From the NCBI RefSeq assembly GCF_042682745.1, contig NZ_JBHUIO010000002.1:930001-994000 (forward strand): a stretch of DNA of 64,000 bases, read 5' to 3'. The position numbers and the translations under genes are program-made. Positions 16,452-24,928 of this stretch are shown one piece after another; positions within the stretch are counted from its first letter, which is position 1, and every line of letters starts with the position of its first letter. The stretch comes from Tumebacillus_A lipolyticus (lineage in GTDB: Bacteria > Bacillota > Bacilli > Tumebacillales > Tumebacillaceae). Below the pieces are notes generated by a model, which worked only from the letters and a program-made list of their open reading frames with translations, made no database searches and was not told the DNA's origin.

Positions 16452-17435
16452 TCAGATCCAACCGCGCTTATGAAACAGTTTTAACATCCAGTAGGTCATT
16501 CCCATCAGGCCGACGAAGATGATCGCCGTCGATACGTACGATTCGCTAAATGGAATCGGCACGTTCATTCCAAAAAATCCGGTGATAAACGTCAGGGGAA
16601 GCATGACGGTCGAGATGACGGTCAGGACGCGAATCGTGTCGTTGGTGCGTGACGTGACGAGCGAATAGTACGTTTCCAGAGCGCCGGAGATCAGATCGCG
16701 ATACGATTCCACCGAGTCGGAAATCCGTTCCAAATGGTCGACCAAGTCGATGTAATAGGGAATGTTCTCCTCATCGATCTCAAACGAATATCGCCCGTTT
16801 ACGTTGGCAAAAATTCGCTTTTGCGGCTGAATCACCCGACGAATCAGGACGATGTTGCGCTTCAAGGTCAAGAACTCGTCGATGATTTCATGCACCGGTT
16901 CGACATAGATTTCGTCCTCCAGCTCGTCGATCCGTGCGGAGAGCCGTTCGAGGATCGGAAAATATTCGTCGGTGATGCCATCGACCATCGAGTAGAGCAA
17001 AAAATCAGGACCGCGGTTCATATAGTGGTTGCTGCGCAGCGATGCGGCGGCGATGCGACCGATCGTCTGCAGCGGCTTCTTGTGGATGGTGACCAAGTAA
17101 TTCTTGCCAAGAAAGATGTTGAGCTCTTCGGTCGTGATCTCAATCTCCTTCTCCTCATCATAGCGAAGCGCGTGAAAGACGAAAAAGTAATATTGATCTT
17201 CATCATCTTCATACTTATCGACCTTTGAGCGCGGGCTGTCGTGCAGACAGTCTTCGATCGCCAATGGGTGGAAGTCGAAAATATTTCCTACATACTTGAG
17301 CTCATCTGCCGTGCAATTGTAAAGGTCGATCCACAAGAGATTTCGCGTATCCTGCAACAGTTCGGCTCTGCGCGTCAGATCAACATCATGATACATCTTG
17401 CTCTCTTGATAGTTGTAATAATAGGTTTTAATCAA
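16452..17435 (-). CDS. corA: CorA-family magnesium/cobalt channel
   Basis: 327 residues starting with TTG (17435) behind GGAGGG. A large cytoplasmic alpha/beta funnel (about 1-260) precedes two C-terminal transmembrane helices. The first ends with the selectivity motif GMN in ITGFFGMNVPIP. The charged tail FHKRGWI follows the second helix. It forms a pentameric Mg2+ channel in the membrane. A clear sigma-A promoter is upstream, and no M-box riboswitch was found in the 60-base leader. Confidence 0.93.
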   Translation of the reverse strand: MIKTYYYNYQESKMYHDVDLTRRAELLQDTRNLLWIDLYNCTADELKYVGNIFDFHPLAIEDCLHDSPRSKVDKYEDDEDQYYFFVFHALRYDEEKEIEITTEELNIFLGKNYLVTIHKKPLQTIGRIAAASLRSNHYMNRGPDFLLYSMVDGITDEYFPILERLSARIDELEDEIYVEPVHEIIDEFLTLKRNIVLIRRVIQPQKRIFANVNGRYSFEIDEENIPYYIDLVDHLERISDSVESYRDLISGALETYYSLVTSRTNDTIRVLTVISTVMLPLTFITGFFGMNVPIPFSESYVSTAIIFVGLMGMTYWMLKLFHKRGWI

Positions 17436-17496
17436 AAGCGCAGCCCTCCTATCCTCTCCGAATCTGAGACAGGAACCGTCTGGGATTCTACTTTGG

Positions 17497-17526
17497 ATTA
17501 TAAGGTTGCTTGCTCTAGCGCGTCAA
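17497..17526 (-). promoter_or_regulatory. sigma-A promoter of corA
   Basis: The -35 TTGACG (17521-17526) and -10 TATAAT (17497-17502) have an 18-base spacer. Confidence 0.75.
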
Positions 17527-17631
17527 CGTCCCCGGCGAGAAGAGATGATCGGTCGATGTGTCGATACACCCTCCTGACTCCTGCGCACCGTCCGAGCATT
17601 TGAATTCCTTTGCACAGATAGTCTTCAACAG

Positions 17632-17662
17632 AAAAAGCCTGAGCATACGCTCAGGCTTTTCA
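17632..17662 (-). terminator. Terminator of the CNNM-type transporter gene
   Basis: AAAGCCTGAGC / GCTCAGGCTTTT stem with a four-base loop, directly below the stop at 17677. Confidence 0.88.
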
Positions 17663-17676
17663 AACTAGCCGATCAG

Positions 17677-19014
17677 TTAGGCAAATTGCAAATCTTCTTC
17701 GTCTGCCGATCGCAGTCGGCGCACGGCTAGCCGCGTCACCCGCAGCGAATCCATCTCGGTGATCGTAAACTGGTAGTTATCGAGCGTCACTTTCCCGCCG
17801 ACAAATGGCGTCTGGAAATGAGCGTAGATAAAGCCACCGATCGTGTCCACCTCTTCCGATTCGATGTTGAGGTGGAAATATTCGTTCACTTCATCGATCA
17901 ACATCCGCGCGTCGATCGACACATGGTCGCTTTGCTCTTCGATAAATGGACGCTCTTCGTCAAATTCATCCTGAATTTCGCCGACAAGCTCTTCGAGGAT
18001 GTCCTCTGTGGTGACGATCCCCGCCGTGCCGCCATATTCGTCGATGACGATCGCAAGCTCCGAGCGATTCTTCTGCAAGATCTTCAGAACGTCTTTGATC
18101 GGCATCGATTCGGGAACGGTCACCGGCTTCCTGGCGATCGTTTCCAGGGAGGCTTCCTCGCGGCCGCTGAGAGCTACCGCGTACAAATCTTTGATGTGGA
18201 CAACGCCCACGATGTTATCTTTATCTTCTAGGATGAGCGGAAAGCGAGTATGCTTTTCCGAGTCCGCCTTCTCCAAGTTGTCCTTAAACGATCGGTTGAT
18301 GTACAGACAGCTCATGTCTGTTCGCGGCACCATGATCTCACGGGCGACGCGATTGGAGAAATCAAATATATTGTCAAAAAGTGTGCGTTCCGTTTCGTCG
18401 ATCACACCGCTCTCGTGACTTTGGGTCACGATCATCCGCAGTTCCTCTTCATTGTGAGCCAACTCAGCATCTGAAGCAGGTCGAATGCCGATCAATCGCA
18501 AGAATGAGTTCGCCGTTCCGTTGAGCATCCAGATGAAAGGATACATCAGCTTATAAAAAAAGATCAGCGGACCTGCCGTCCAAAGCACAGTCCCCTCCGC
18601 GCGCTGGATGGCCAGCGACTTCGGTGCGAGTTCGCCGAGCACGATGTGCAAGAACGTGATGATCGAAAAGCTGATCACCGTCGAGACGGTATGCAACATC
18701 GCTTCGTTCAAACCAAAACCGTCAAACCAGAGGATGAAAAGCTTCGAAAGCGTCTTTTCCCCTACCCAACCGAGGGCGAGCGAGGAGATCGTAATACCAA
18801 GCTGTGTCGCCGATAGATGAGCGTCCAGCTTGTCGGTTACCCTTTGCGCAAATTTAGCTCGCTTGTTCCCTTCCAAGACCAACTGCTCGATGCGCGTGGA
18901 ACGAACCTTGACCATCGCGAACTCCGCCGCAACGAAAAAGCCGTTCAGCAACACCAGAGAGATGATCAAAAGAATCTCAAACAACGTAATACTGCCTCCA
19001 AAAGGGTCTTCCAA
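17677..19014 (-). CDS. CNNM/CorC (hemolysin C)-family transporter
   Basis: 445 residues. A DUF21 membrane domain with four helices (about 10-195, ELAPKSLAIQRAE region) is followed by two CBS domains (about 205-335; IMVPRTDMSCL, IDEYGGTAGIVTTEDILEELVGEI) and a CorC/HlyC FAD-like domain at the C terminus. Relatives such as YhdP or MpfA export magnesium and protect from Mg2+ excess. The TTG start at 19014 has AGGAG 7 bases upstream, and that AGGAG sits inside a hairpin. corA, an Mg2+ importer, is the neighbouring gene. Confidence 0.88.
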   Translation of the reverse strand: MEDPFGGSITLFEILLIISLVLLNGFFVAAEFAMVKVRSTRIEQLVLEGNKRAKFAQRVTDKLDAHLSATQLGITISSLALGWVGEKTLSKLFILWFDGFGLNEAMLHTVSTVISFSIITFLHIVLGELAPKSLAIQRAEGTVLWTAGPLIFFYKLMYPFIWMLNGTANSFLRLIGIRPASDAELAHNEEELRMIVTQSHESGVIDETERTLFDNIFDFSNRVAREIMVPRTDMSCLYINRSFKDNLEKADSEKHTRFPLILEDKDNIVGVVHIKDLYAVALSGREEASLETIARKPVTVPESMPIKDVLKILQKNRSELAIVIDEYGGTAGIVTTEDILEELVGEIQDEFDEERPFIEEQSDHVSIDARMLIDEVNEYFHLNIESEEVDTIGGFIYAHFQTPFVGGKVTLDNYQFTITEMDSLRVTRLAVRRLRSADEEDLQFA

Positions 19015-19015
19015 A

Positions 19016-19090
19016 GTCAGGCTCCTGACAATACGCTCACGTACGTCAGGAATCCACCTCCTAGAATATAATTTGTCAAGCTTTAGTATA
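19016..19090 (-). promoter_or_regulatory. Leader with mutually exclusive hairpins over the ribosome site
   Basis: Minus strand: an extended -10 TGATATACT (TATACT at 19085-19090) is followed by a leader of about 65 bases. The palindrome GTCAGG-AG-CCTGAC (19016-19029) buries the AGGAG of the transporter. The segment TCCTGAC (minus strand 19051-19045) can instead pair with GTCAGGA (minus strand 19029-19023). A strong AGGAGGTGG further up precedes a possible CTG-initiated 10-codon leader peptide that ends just before the TTG. Confidence 0.45.
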
Positions 19091-19186
19091 TCACAGTCCA
19101 GCCTTTTCCTCCACCTGCCATATTCCCACTCTATGCGCCATCCTTCAGCAAAAATGACGATTAGTGACCGTAACGAACCTATTCCG

Positions 19187-19215
19187 TTGTCAGGTTCGTC
19201 CGCACTTGCTATAAT
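19187..19215 (+). promoter_or_regulatory. sigma-A promoter of ppa with overlapping inverted repeat
   Basis: The -35 TTGTCA (19187-19192) and -10 TATAAT (19210-19215) are 17 bases apart. The inverted repeat CGAACCT / AGGTTCG (19174-19198) overlaps the -35. Confidence 0.75.
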
Positions 19216-19271
19216 TGGAATGATTCACTGTGTGAAACAAGTATATGAGAGAAGTAGGAGGTTCTTTAGCC

Positions 19272-19754
19272 ATGGCTATGATCGTTAACGCTTTGATCGA
19301 AATCCCGACCGGCTCCCAGAACAAGTACGAATACGACAAAGAAAACAACCGCTTTATGCTCGACCGCGTGCTGTTTTCCCCGATGCATTACCCGACCGAG
19401 TACGGTTATATCGAAAACACGTTGGCAGATGATGGCGACCCGCTCGACATCCTCGTGCTGACCACCTTCCCGACCTTCCCGGGCTGCGTGATCGAGTCCC
19501 GCGTGCTCGGCGTTCTGATCATGACGGACGACAAGGGCAAAGACGAGAAGTTGCTGGCCGTTCCGACTCAAGATCCGCGCTTCCAAAACGTACATACTTT
19601 GGATGATGTTGCACCGCACGTGCTCAAAGAGATCTCGCACTTCTTCCAAGTGTACAAAGACCTCGAAAACAAACAGGTCCAAATCGATGGCTGGGAAGGT
19701 GTCGAGACTGCTCAGCGCCTGCTCGACGAATCGATCGCTCGCTACAGCAAGTAA
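19272..19754 (+). CDS. ppa: Inorganic pyrophosphatase (family I)
   Basis: 160 residues from the ATG at 19272, 10 bases after AGGAGG; an ATG two codons later is also possible. Soluble family I signature: EIPTGSQNKYEYDKE near the start, EYGYIENTLADDGDPLDILVL with the metal-binding aspartates, then the FPGCVIESRVLG strand. It hydrolyses PPi to phosphate in the cytoplasm and pulls biosynthetic reactions forward. Single gene with its own promoter and a strong terminator. Confidence 0.95.
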   Translation: MAMIVNALIEIPTGSQNKYEYDKENNRFMLDRVLFSPMHYPTEYGYIENTLADDGDPLDILVLTTFPTFPGCVIESRVLGVLIMTDDKGKDEKLLAVPTQDPRFQNVHTLDDVAPHVLKEISHFFQVYKDLENKQVQIDGWEGVETAQRLLDESIARYSK

Positions 19755-19761
19755 GCGACGC

Positions 19762-19806
19762 AAACAAAAAATCCTGAGTGGCAGCACCACTCAGGATTTT
19801 TTGTTT
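19762..19806. terminator. Bidirectional terminator
   Basis: A 20-bp stem (AAACAAAAAATCCTGAGTGG arm) with a five-base loop has A/T tracts on both sides. It serves ppa and the convergent small membrane gene. Confidence 0.92.
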
Positions 19807-20068
19807 AGGCACCAAACATCTTAAATCCGCGCATGACCAACGTGCGAATCGTCAGCGACGCGGCGAGCGCTCCGACAACGACAGCCACACAAAGCGCAAT
19901 CTCGCCTCCGCCGATCTCGAACCCTCTGGTCACGAGATAGTAGCCGACGGCCGCGACTGCCACCACGGTGGATGTCCACGGGAATTTTTTCGTAAACATA
20001 TCCAAGATGAAAGAGATCCCGAACGAAGCGATCAGAAACAATAGAAAAGCCACGATAAAAATTGGCAT
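19805..20068 (-). CDS. Small membrane protein, YuiB-like
   Basis: 87 residues with three hydrophobic segments: an N-terminal helix (MPIFIVAFLLFLIASFGIS), a middle one (TSTVVAVAAVGYYLVT), and one after EIGGGE. The length and the FGISFILDMF motif recall B. subtilis YuiB, a membrane protein of unknown function. That match is from memory and moderate. GAGGTGA precedes the ATG. Monocistronic. Confidence 0.6.
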   Translation of the reverse strand: MPIFIVAFLLFLIASFGISFILDMFTKKFPWTSTVVAVAAVGYYLVTRGFEIGGGEIALCVAVVVGALAASLTIRTLVMRGFKMFGA

Positions 20069-20142
20069 GAGCCTTAGTCACCTCATTTAAACAGGTTTGC
20101 CTGTCTCATTGTATCATTAGGTCAAGAGAGGAGCAACCAGCT

Positions 20143-20931
20143 ATGACCGATCAACGCATCGTTTCGATCTGCCCGAGCAACACAGAATTGCTCGACGCGC
20201 TCGGTTTGATCGACCGTGTCGTCGGCATTGACGACTATTCAGACTGGCCGCCAGAAAAAGTGAAGGATCTGCCGAAGCTCGGCCCCGATCTGAACATCAA
20301 CATGGAGAAGTTGGTCGAGCTGAAGCCGGATCTGGTGATCGCCTCCCTCTCCGTGCCCGGCATGGAAAAAAACGTGGAGCGCTTGGCAGAGCTGAACATC
20401 CCACACCTCGTGCTCAACCCGAAGACGATCGAGGAGATCTACCAGGACGTTCACACGCTCGGTGCAGCCTGTGGAGTGCCGGAGCGAGCGCAGGAGCTCG
20501 TCGCCGAGCTGATGCGAAAGATCGAGCAGGTGCAAGCGAAAGCCGAGCGGTTGCCCCACTCGCCAAAGCTGTACTGGGAGTGGTGGCCGCGTCCGATCTT
20601 CACGCCGGGAAGCGGCAACTGGCTGACCCCGATCTCTGCGCTGGCTGGCGGCAGCAACCTGTTTTCCGACCGCCCTGGCGACTCCTACACGGCGACGCAT
20701 GAAGAGGTGATCGAACGGGCGCCCGACTATATATTTGCCGTCTGGTGCGGTGTGCAGGCAGACAAGGTGAAGCCTGAGATGATCACCGAACGGGAAGGTT
20801 ATGACGCGATCCCTGCCGTGCAGAACGGGCGCGTATACGTGCTGGAAGAGGGACTGTACTGCCGCCCCTCTCAGCGCCTGTTTCAAGGCTTAGAAGAGCT
20901 CGTCGACCTCCTGCTCGCCGATCAGCCCTAG
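20143..20931 (+). CDS. Cobalamin-binding (BtuF-like) periplasmic-binding-fold protein
   Basis: 262 residues. The type III binding-protein fold begins at once with RIVSICPSNTELLDALGLIDRVVGIDDYSDWP, the BtuF signature, and continues with LGPDLNINMEKLVELKPDLVIA. There is no signal peptide or lipobox, so it is probably cytoplasmic, as in the family annotated cobalamin-binding protein in Bacillota. The WWPRPIFTPGSGNW and CRPSQRLFQGLEEL segments contact ligand in relatives. No BtuCD genes are adjacent. Confidence 0.8.
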   Translation: MTDQRIVSICPSNTELLDALGLIDRVVGIDDYSDWPPEKVKDLPKLGPDLNINMEKLVELKPDLVIASLSVPGMEKNVERLAELNIPHLVLNPKTIEEIYQDVHTLGAACGVPERAQELVAELMRKIEQVQAKAERLPHSPKLYWEWWPRPIFTPGSGNWLTPISALAGGSNLFSDRPGDSYTATHEEVIERAPDYIFAVWCGVQADKVKPEMITEREGYDAIPAVQNGRVYVLEEGLYCRPSQRLFQGLEELVDLLLADQP

Positions 20932-20933
20932 AC

Positions 20934-20962
20934 AAAACCCCCGGACGGGATCCGGGGGTTTT
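20934..20962 (+). terminator. Rho-independent terminator (shared)
   Basis: AAAACCCCCGGA / TCCGGGGGTTTT hairpin between two convergent genes. Confidence 0.9.
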
Positions 20963-20964
20963 GC

Positions 20965-22482
20965 TCATGGCGAGACCGAATTGCTCTGTTGTTTTTTCAA
21001 CTCGCGGCGCAAGATCTTCCCCGTGGTGTTCTTCGGCAGCTCCTCCAGGATCAGCACCTCTTTGGGCACTTTGTAGGACGCGAGCTCTCCTGCGCAGTGC
21101 TCAATCAGATCTTCTGCCGTCACATCCTCCTGTTTCAATGCCACATAGGCGCATACTTTCTCGCCATAGTTCGCGTCAGGAACTCCGACGACCGCCGCTT
21201 CCCGAACGCTCGGGTGATGAAACAGCACCTCTTCCACCTCGCGTGGATACACATTGAACCCGCCGACGATGATCATGTCTTTCTTCCGGTCGACGATCGT
21301 AAAGTACCCTTCCTCATCCATCGTCGCCATATCCCCTGTGTACAGCCATCCGTCGCGCAGGGCGATCGCCGTCTCCTCCGGACGGTTCAAGTACCCGATC
21401 ATCACGTTATCGCCGCGGCAGACCAGCTCGCCGATCATGCCTGGCTCCAGCTCATTGCCGTTCTCATCGACGACTCGCGCTTCCACACAGGGGATCGCCA
21501 CCCCGATCGTGCCCGCCTTGCGCGGCCGATCGAGCGGGTTGAAGGTGACGACCGGCGACGCTTCCGACAGCCCGTACCCCTCTGAGACGATCACGTTAAA
21601 CTTCTTTTCAAACCCGGTCAGCACCGCCACCGGCATCGCCGCACCGCCCGAGATGGCGACGCGCAGCGAGCTGAGCACATCCGGCTCTACCTCCGGATGT
21701 TGCAGCAGGAAGTTAAACATCGTCGGAACTCCGGCAAACATCGTCGCCCGCGTTGCCTGGATCGCCTGCGCGGTCTCAGTCGGGGAGAAGCGCGGCATCA
21801 CAAGGAGGGTCGCGCCTCGGTAGATCGGCGCGTTGAGGCAGACGGTCATGCAGAACACATGAAACATCGGCAAGACCGCCACCACGATGTCCTCGGCGCT
21901 CATGTTCAAGAAATCGCCGATGTTGTTCGCGTTTGCGCAGAGGTTTTTGTGGGAGAGCAGCGCGCCTTTCGGTTGGCCGGTCGTTCCTGACGTGTAGAGG
22001 ATCACCGCCACTTCATCAGGTGTCATCTCAACAGACGGCAACTCGCCTTCACTGTTCAAGACATCAGCAAACGCCAAAGCGCCTTCCGCTTCCGCACCGA
22101 CCAAGATCATCAGCTTGCAGGAAGGGATCATCATTTTTACCAGCGGGGCAAGCGGCGCCATCTGGCCTAAGGCGATCACCGCATCGATCTTGCAGTCGGC
22201 GAGGATAAACTGGATCTCGCCCGGCGTATAGAGCGGGTTGATCGGCACCGCCACAGCACCCAAGCGCACGATCGCATAGTAGGCGATCACAAATTCGGGA
22301 GAGTTGCCCAACAACAGCGCAACATGAGAACCTTTGATGATCCCATGTTGGGCCAAACCAATCGCAAAACGATCCACATCTAAGTCGAGCTCACGATAGG
22401 AGATCGTCTGATCCAGATAGAGCAAAGCGGCCACGTCTGGCGTGCGCTGTGCGCTCTGACGCAAATTTGTACTCAAATTCAC
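20965..22482 (-). CDS. Long-chain fatty-acid-CoA ligase (AMP-forming)
   Basis: 505 residues from the GTG at 22482, preceded by AGGTGA; an upstream GTG at 22491 overlaps that site and is less likely. The adenylation motifs are in order: ILYTSGTTGQPKGALLSH (A3, about 165), EGYGLSEASPVV (A5), GWLYTGDMATMDEEGYFTIVDRKKDMIIVGGFNVYP (A7-A8), and the C-terminal catalytic Lys in NTTGKILRREL. It activates fatty acids to acyl-CoA. The enoyl-CoA hydratase gene lies just upstream on the same strand, and a TetR-type half-palindrome stands between them. Confidence 0.9.
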   Translation of the reverse strand: MNLSTNLRQSAQRTPDVAALLYLDQTISYRELDLDVDRFAIGLAQHGIIKGSHVALLLGNSPEFVIAYYAIVRLGAVAVPINPLYTPGEIQFILADCKIDAVIALGQMAPLAPLVKMMIPSCKLMILVGAEAEGALAFADVLNSEGELPSVEMTPDEVAVILYTSGTTGQPKGALLSHKNLCANANNIGDFLNMSAEDIVVAVLPMFHVFCMTVCLNAPIYRGATLLVMPRFSPTETAQAIQATRATMFAGVPTMFNFLLQHPEVEPDVLSSLRVAISGGAAMPVAVLTGFEKKFNVIVSEGYGLSEASPVVTFNPLDRPRKAGTIGVAIPCVEARVVDENGNELEPGMIGELVCRGDNVMIGYLNRPEETAIALRDGWLYTGDMATMDEEGYFTIVDRKKDMIIVGGFNVYPREVEEVLFHHPSVREAAVVGVPDANYGEKVCAYVALKQEDVTAEDLIEHCAGELASYKVPKEVLILEELPKNTTGKILRRELKKQQSNSVSP

Positions 22483-22511
22483 TGGGATCACCTCATAGGT
22501 TCATTTTCCAA

Positions 22512-22525
22512 CCAAACGGTCGGTC
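22512..22525 (-). promoter_or_regulatory. Possible TetR/FadR-type operator before the ligase gene
   Basis: ACCAAAC-GGTCGGT is an imperfect palindrome with 5 of 7 arm positions symmetric. It resembles the ACCGACC-GGTCGGT type of operators used by several TetR-family fatty-acid regulators. Such a regulator is not in the window. Confidence 0.35.
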
Positions 22526-22577
22526 GATTGTGGGTATGACCTGCCGACAAATTTGCTCGACAGGTAGGAGACACCGA

Positions 22578-23360
22578 TTACCGATGTTTAAATCTCGGTT
22601 CGCGCTTCTCAAAAAACGCGCGACACCCTTCCGTGATATCTTCCGTCTGGAATACCTCATCCAGCAGTTCCGCTTCGTACAGCACTCCGCTCGTCAAGTT
22701 CATCTCCAGTCCCTTGTCGACCGCTTTCTTGATGCGGGAAAGCGCTGTTAAGGTACGCGTCGCCAAGACTTTAGCCATCGAAAACGCACTCTCAAGCACT
22801 CGATCGTCCGGGACGACCTTGTTGACCAAACCGATTCGCCACGCTTCTTGGGCTGTGATCGGATCGCCCATGAACATCAGTTCCTTCGCTCTCCCTTCGC
22901 CGATCAGACGCGGCAAGCGCTGCGTTCCACCCGCGCCAGGAAATAGCCCCAGCTTGATCTCCGGCAGCCCGAGCCTCGCGCTCTCACCGGCGATTCGAAT
23001 GTCACAAGCCATCGCCAGCTCAAGCCCGCCGCCGAGCGTCAAGCCGTTGAGCGCAGCAATCGTCGGTTTGGGCAAGAAGTCCAGCCGGTTGTAGGTGTGA
23101 AAATGCTCCAGCGCCATCTTTTTCGCTTCTCCGCGCGCCATCTTGGAGGGAAACTCCTTGATGTCCGCTCCGGCTACGAAAGCTCGTCCAGCGCCTGTCA
23201 CGATCAACACCACCACTTCGTCATCCTGCTCGACTTCTGTCACACAGTCGCGAATCTCGCGACCGACACGCTCGCTGATCACATTCAGCGGAGGGTTGTC
23301 GATCGTCAGAAGAGCAATTCCATCTTCTTTCGTCAGTCGGACCATCTCGCGAACACTCAT
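22578..23360 (-). CDS. Enoyl-CoA hydratase/isomerase (crotonase) family
   Basis: 260 residues, the normal crotonase length. The CoA-binding GRAFVAGADIKEF loop and the oxyanion-hole GLTLGGGLELAMACD are present. Both catalytic glutamates are there: E114 (GGGLELA) and E134 (LPEIKLG). Hydration of enoyl-CoA in beta-oxidation is therefore likely. GGAGG precedes the ATG. With the acyl-CoA ligase it forms a small fatty-acid degradation cluster. A 95-base gap with an operator-like site separates the two genes. Confidence 0.9.
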   Translation of the reverse strand: MSVREMVRLTKEDGIALLTIDNPPLNVISERVGREIRDCVTEVEQDDEVVVLIVTGAGRAFVAGADIKEFPSKMARGEAKKMALEHFHTYNRLDFLPKPTIAALNGLTLGGGLELAMACDIRIAGESARLGLPEIKLGLFPGAGGTQRLPRLIGEGRAKELMFMGDPITAQEAWRIGLVNKVVPDDRVLESAFSMAKVLATRTLTALSRIKKAVDKGLEMNLTSGVLYEAELLDEVFQTEDITEGCRAFFEKREPRFKHR

Positions 23361-23513
23361 CTCCTGCAGTGCCTCCTACACACCGTCCCCATCGTAACGG
23401 TATAATATTTTCTTCTACACTACCGATATGAGTTCCTTCCGGTTTTTATACTAACCAGTCATATTTTCTAACTTTTCTATCGATTCTGTGAAAGTTGTGA
23501 ACAAGATCGCATG

Positions 23514-23547
23514 AAAAAAGGCACCCTGTGCGGGTGCCCCGAAAAAA
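23514..23547 (-). terminator. Terminator of the membrane protein gene
   Basis: GGCACCC / GGGTGCC stem with a T6 tract on the minus strand and an A-tract on the other side. Confidence 0.85.
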
Positions 23548-23554
23548 GATGGTC

Positions 23555-23851
23555 TTACGCTTTTCTGATCTTTTGCGCAGCGATCAACATGAGGAAGATG
23601 CCCGACAAAAGGTGCATCGCCCAACCGACAAACGGAATCCACGCCACCAGCGAGGTCACGATACCCAAAACAGAACCGAAGACCGGCTCTCTGTTCGACG
23701 ACGAAAGAACCAGCGTGACAACGTGCAGAATCAGCATCAAAAATAGCGGTACATAGTAGAGCCCCATCACAATCCCCGCACCGAGGAGCGGAATCGCCAG
23801 CAGGATTTCGAACGAGCCGGTCACCCACTGCATTACACGAGAAGAAGTCAA
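23555..23851 (-). CDS. Small integral membrane protein of unknown function
   Basis: 98 residues if translation begins at the TTG at 23851, which stands 7 bases after GGAGG. The ATG two codons upstream touches the GGAGG and is probably not used. Three hydrophobic helices (ILLAIPLLGAGIVMGLYYV, PLFLMLILHVVTLVL, and a long C-terminal pair) end in a basic tail AAQKIRKA. I do not recognise the family. Monocistronic with its own terminator. Confidence 0.6.
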   Translation of the reverse strand: MTSSRVMQWVTGSFEILLAIPLLGAGIVMGLYYVPLFLMLILHVVTLVLSSSNREPVFGSVLGIVTSLVAWIPFVGWAMHLLSGIFLMLIAAQKIRKA

Positions 23852-24100
23852 TGTCATACCTCCTACTACATCGAAATAATTATGACATTTCCAGTATAGC
23901 GGAATAAGGAATATATTTCTATAACGAATGTGAAACCATCCTCTATTACGAGTCAAATTTCATGTTATGAGAGCTGTTACTTTTTTATTCCCATCTTCGT
24001 GATCGCAAACATCGTACCCTCACCACAATATGCCTGAGCTGGAACGTTTGCGCACACGAACTTCCGAGCAGGCGTGATCACGGTCGACTGCACGCACAGC

Positions 24101-24124
24101 AAAAAGCGCCCAATTCGGGCACTT
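24101..24124 (-). terminator. Terminator of the lipoprotein gene
   Basis: GCCC / GGGC core extended to AGTGCCC/GGGCGCT, followed by five T on the minus strand. Confidence 0.75.
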
Positions 24125-24129
24125 TCAAT

Positions 24130-24609
24130 TTATTTGCTGGCTCGCGGCGGCACAAACGGAATGCGCACATCCTCTTTGGCGAGATAGAGATCGTTGGTCT
24201 TGGGAATGTATTCAGCTTCCGGTGGGTTCGCGTCGCGGTTTGGCAGCGTGCCCTTTTCAAGGCGATGGCTCTGCTCGTAGATGCTGATCACCCCGATCGC
24301 ACCGATCGCTCCCCCCTCTTCTTTCCACACTGCGTTCGAATATAGCTCTTTGACGATCTCATGAGCCGACTCTTTCGTCACCGTATCGGTCTGCACCGCA
24401 TAGACGTTCGTTTCTGGATCATGGAAGATCACCTCGAACGGATAGGCGCTCTTATACCCTTTCGCCACACTTCCCGGTTCCACAACTGCGGACGAATCAT
24501 CCAACCGTTTGATCTGCACATCACCACAGCCGGTGAGAACCACCCCTGCTAAACACAATCCCAACAGTTTGATGATTTTGTTGGCTCGACTAGATTTTAT
24601 TTGAATCAT
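24130..24609 (-). CDS. Secreted lipoprotein of unknown function
   Basis: 159 residues. A type II signal peptide: a basic n-region, hydrophobic LLGLCLAGVVL and the lipobox LTGC with the lipidated Cys near residue 28. The mature part is hydrophilic and starts GDVQIKRLDD. It contains a YSNAVWKEEGGAIGAIGVISIYEQ stretch and ends with basic residues. No family was recognised. GAAGGG precedes the start; a GTG one codon upstream is an alternative. Confidence 0.65.
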   Translation of the reverse strand: MIQIKSSRANKIIKLLGLCLAGVVLTGCGDVQIKRLDDSSAVVEPGSVAKGYKSAYPFEVIFHDPETNVYAVQTDTVTKESAHEIVKELYSNAVWKEEGGAIGAIGVISIYEQSHRLEKGTLPNRDANPPEAEYIPKTNDLYLAKEDVRIPFVPPRASK

Positions 24610-24612
24610 CAC

Positions 24613-24928
24613 CCTTCTTGAAATACTAAACCTATCATATCAAACGATTTTTTTATTTTCCAGCAGCAGGAAAATGTCTGTCAACTTCAAGAGCGGACGA
24701 CAGCTGCTAATACGTTCGAGCGGTGCTGCTCGCTCCGCTCCTGACTGCGCGCCTTCCTCGCGCTTTCATCTGCACAGGAACGCAGCCATCCCCGATTGCC
24801 GATTCTTTTGCCGATTCTTCTGCCGATCCCTGCTGATCCTTTTGGCTCCCTTTACAGGATCACCGATAAGACTTATAATTCTTATGTGTATACTTGGAAT
24901 TAAACAGATAGCAGGGGAGTGAGCCGAG
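24613..24928 (+). promoter_or_regulatory. Intergenic region with the promoter of the nirA-like gene
   Basis: No gene is seen in these 316 bases. A near-consensus promoter lies at 24851-24879: -35 TTTACA, 17-base spacer, -10 TATAAT. Upstream, at about 24795-24838, GCCGATTCTTxTGCCGATxCT is repeated imperfectly three times and might bind a regulator. The middle part is otherwise featureless. Confidence 0.7.

Noticed and set aside
17436..17496. M-box magnesium riboswitch before corA
   Set aside because: The leader is only about 60 bases and shows no M-box helices.
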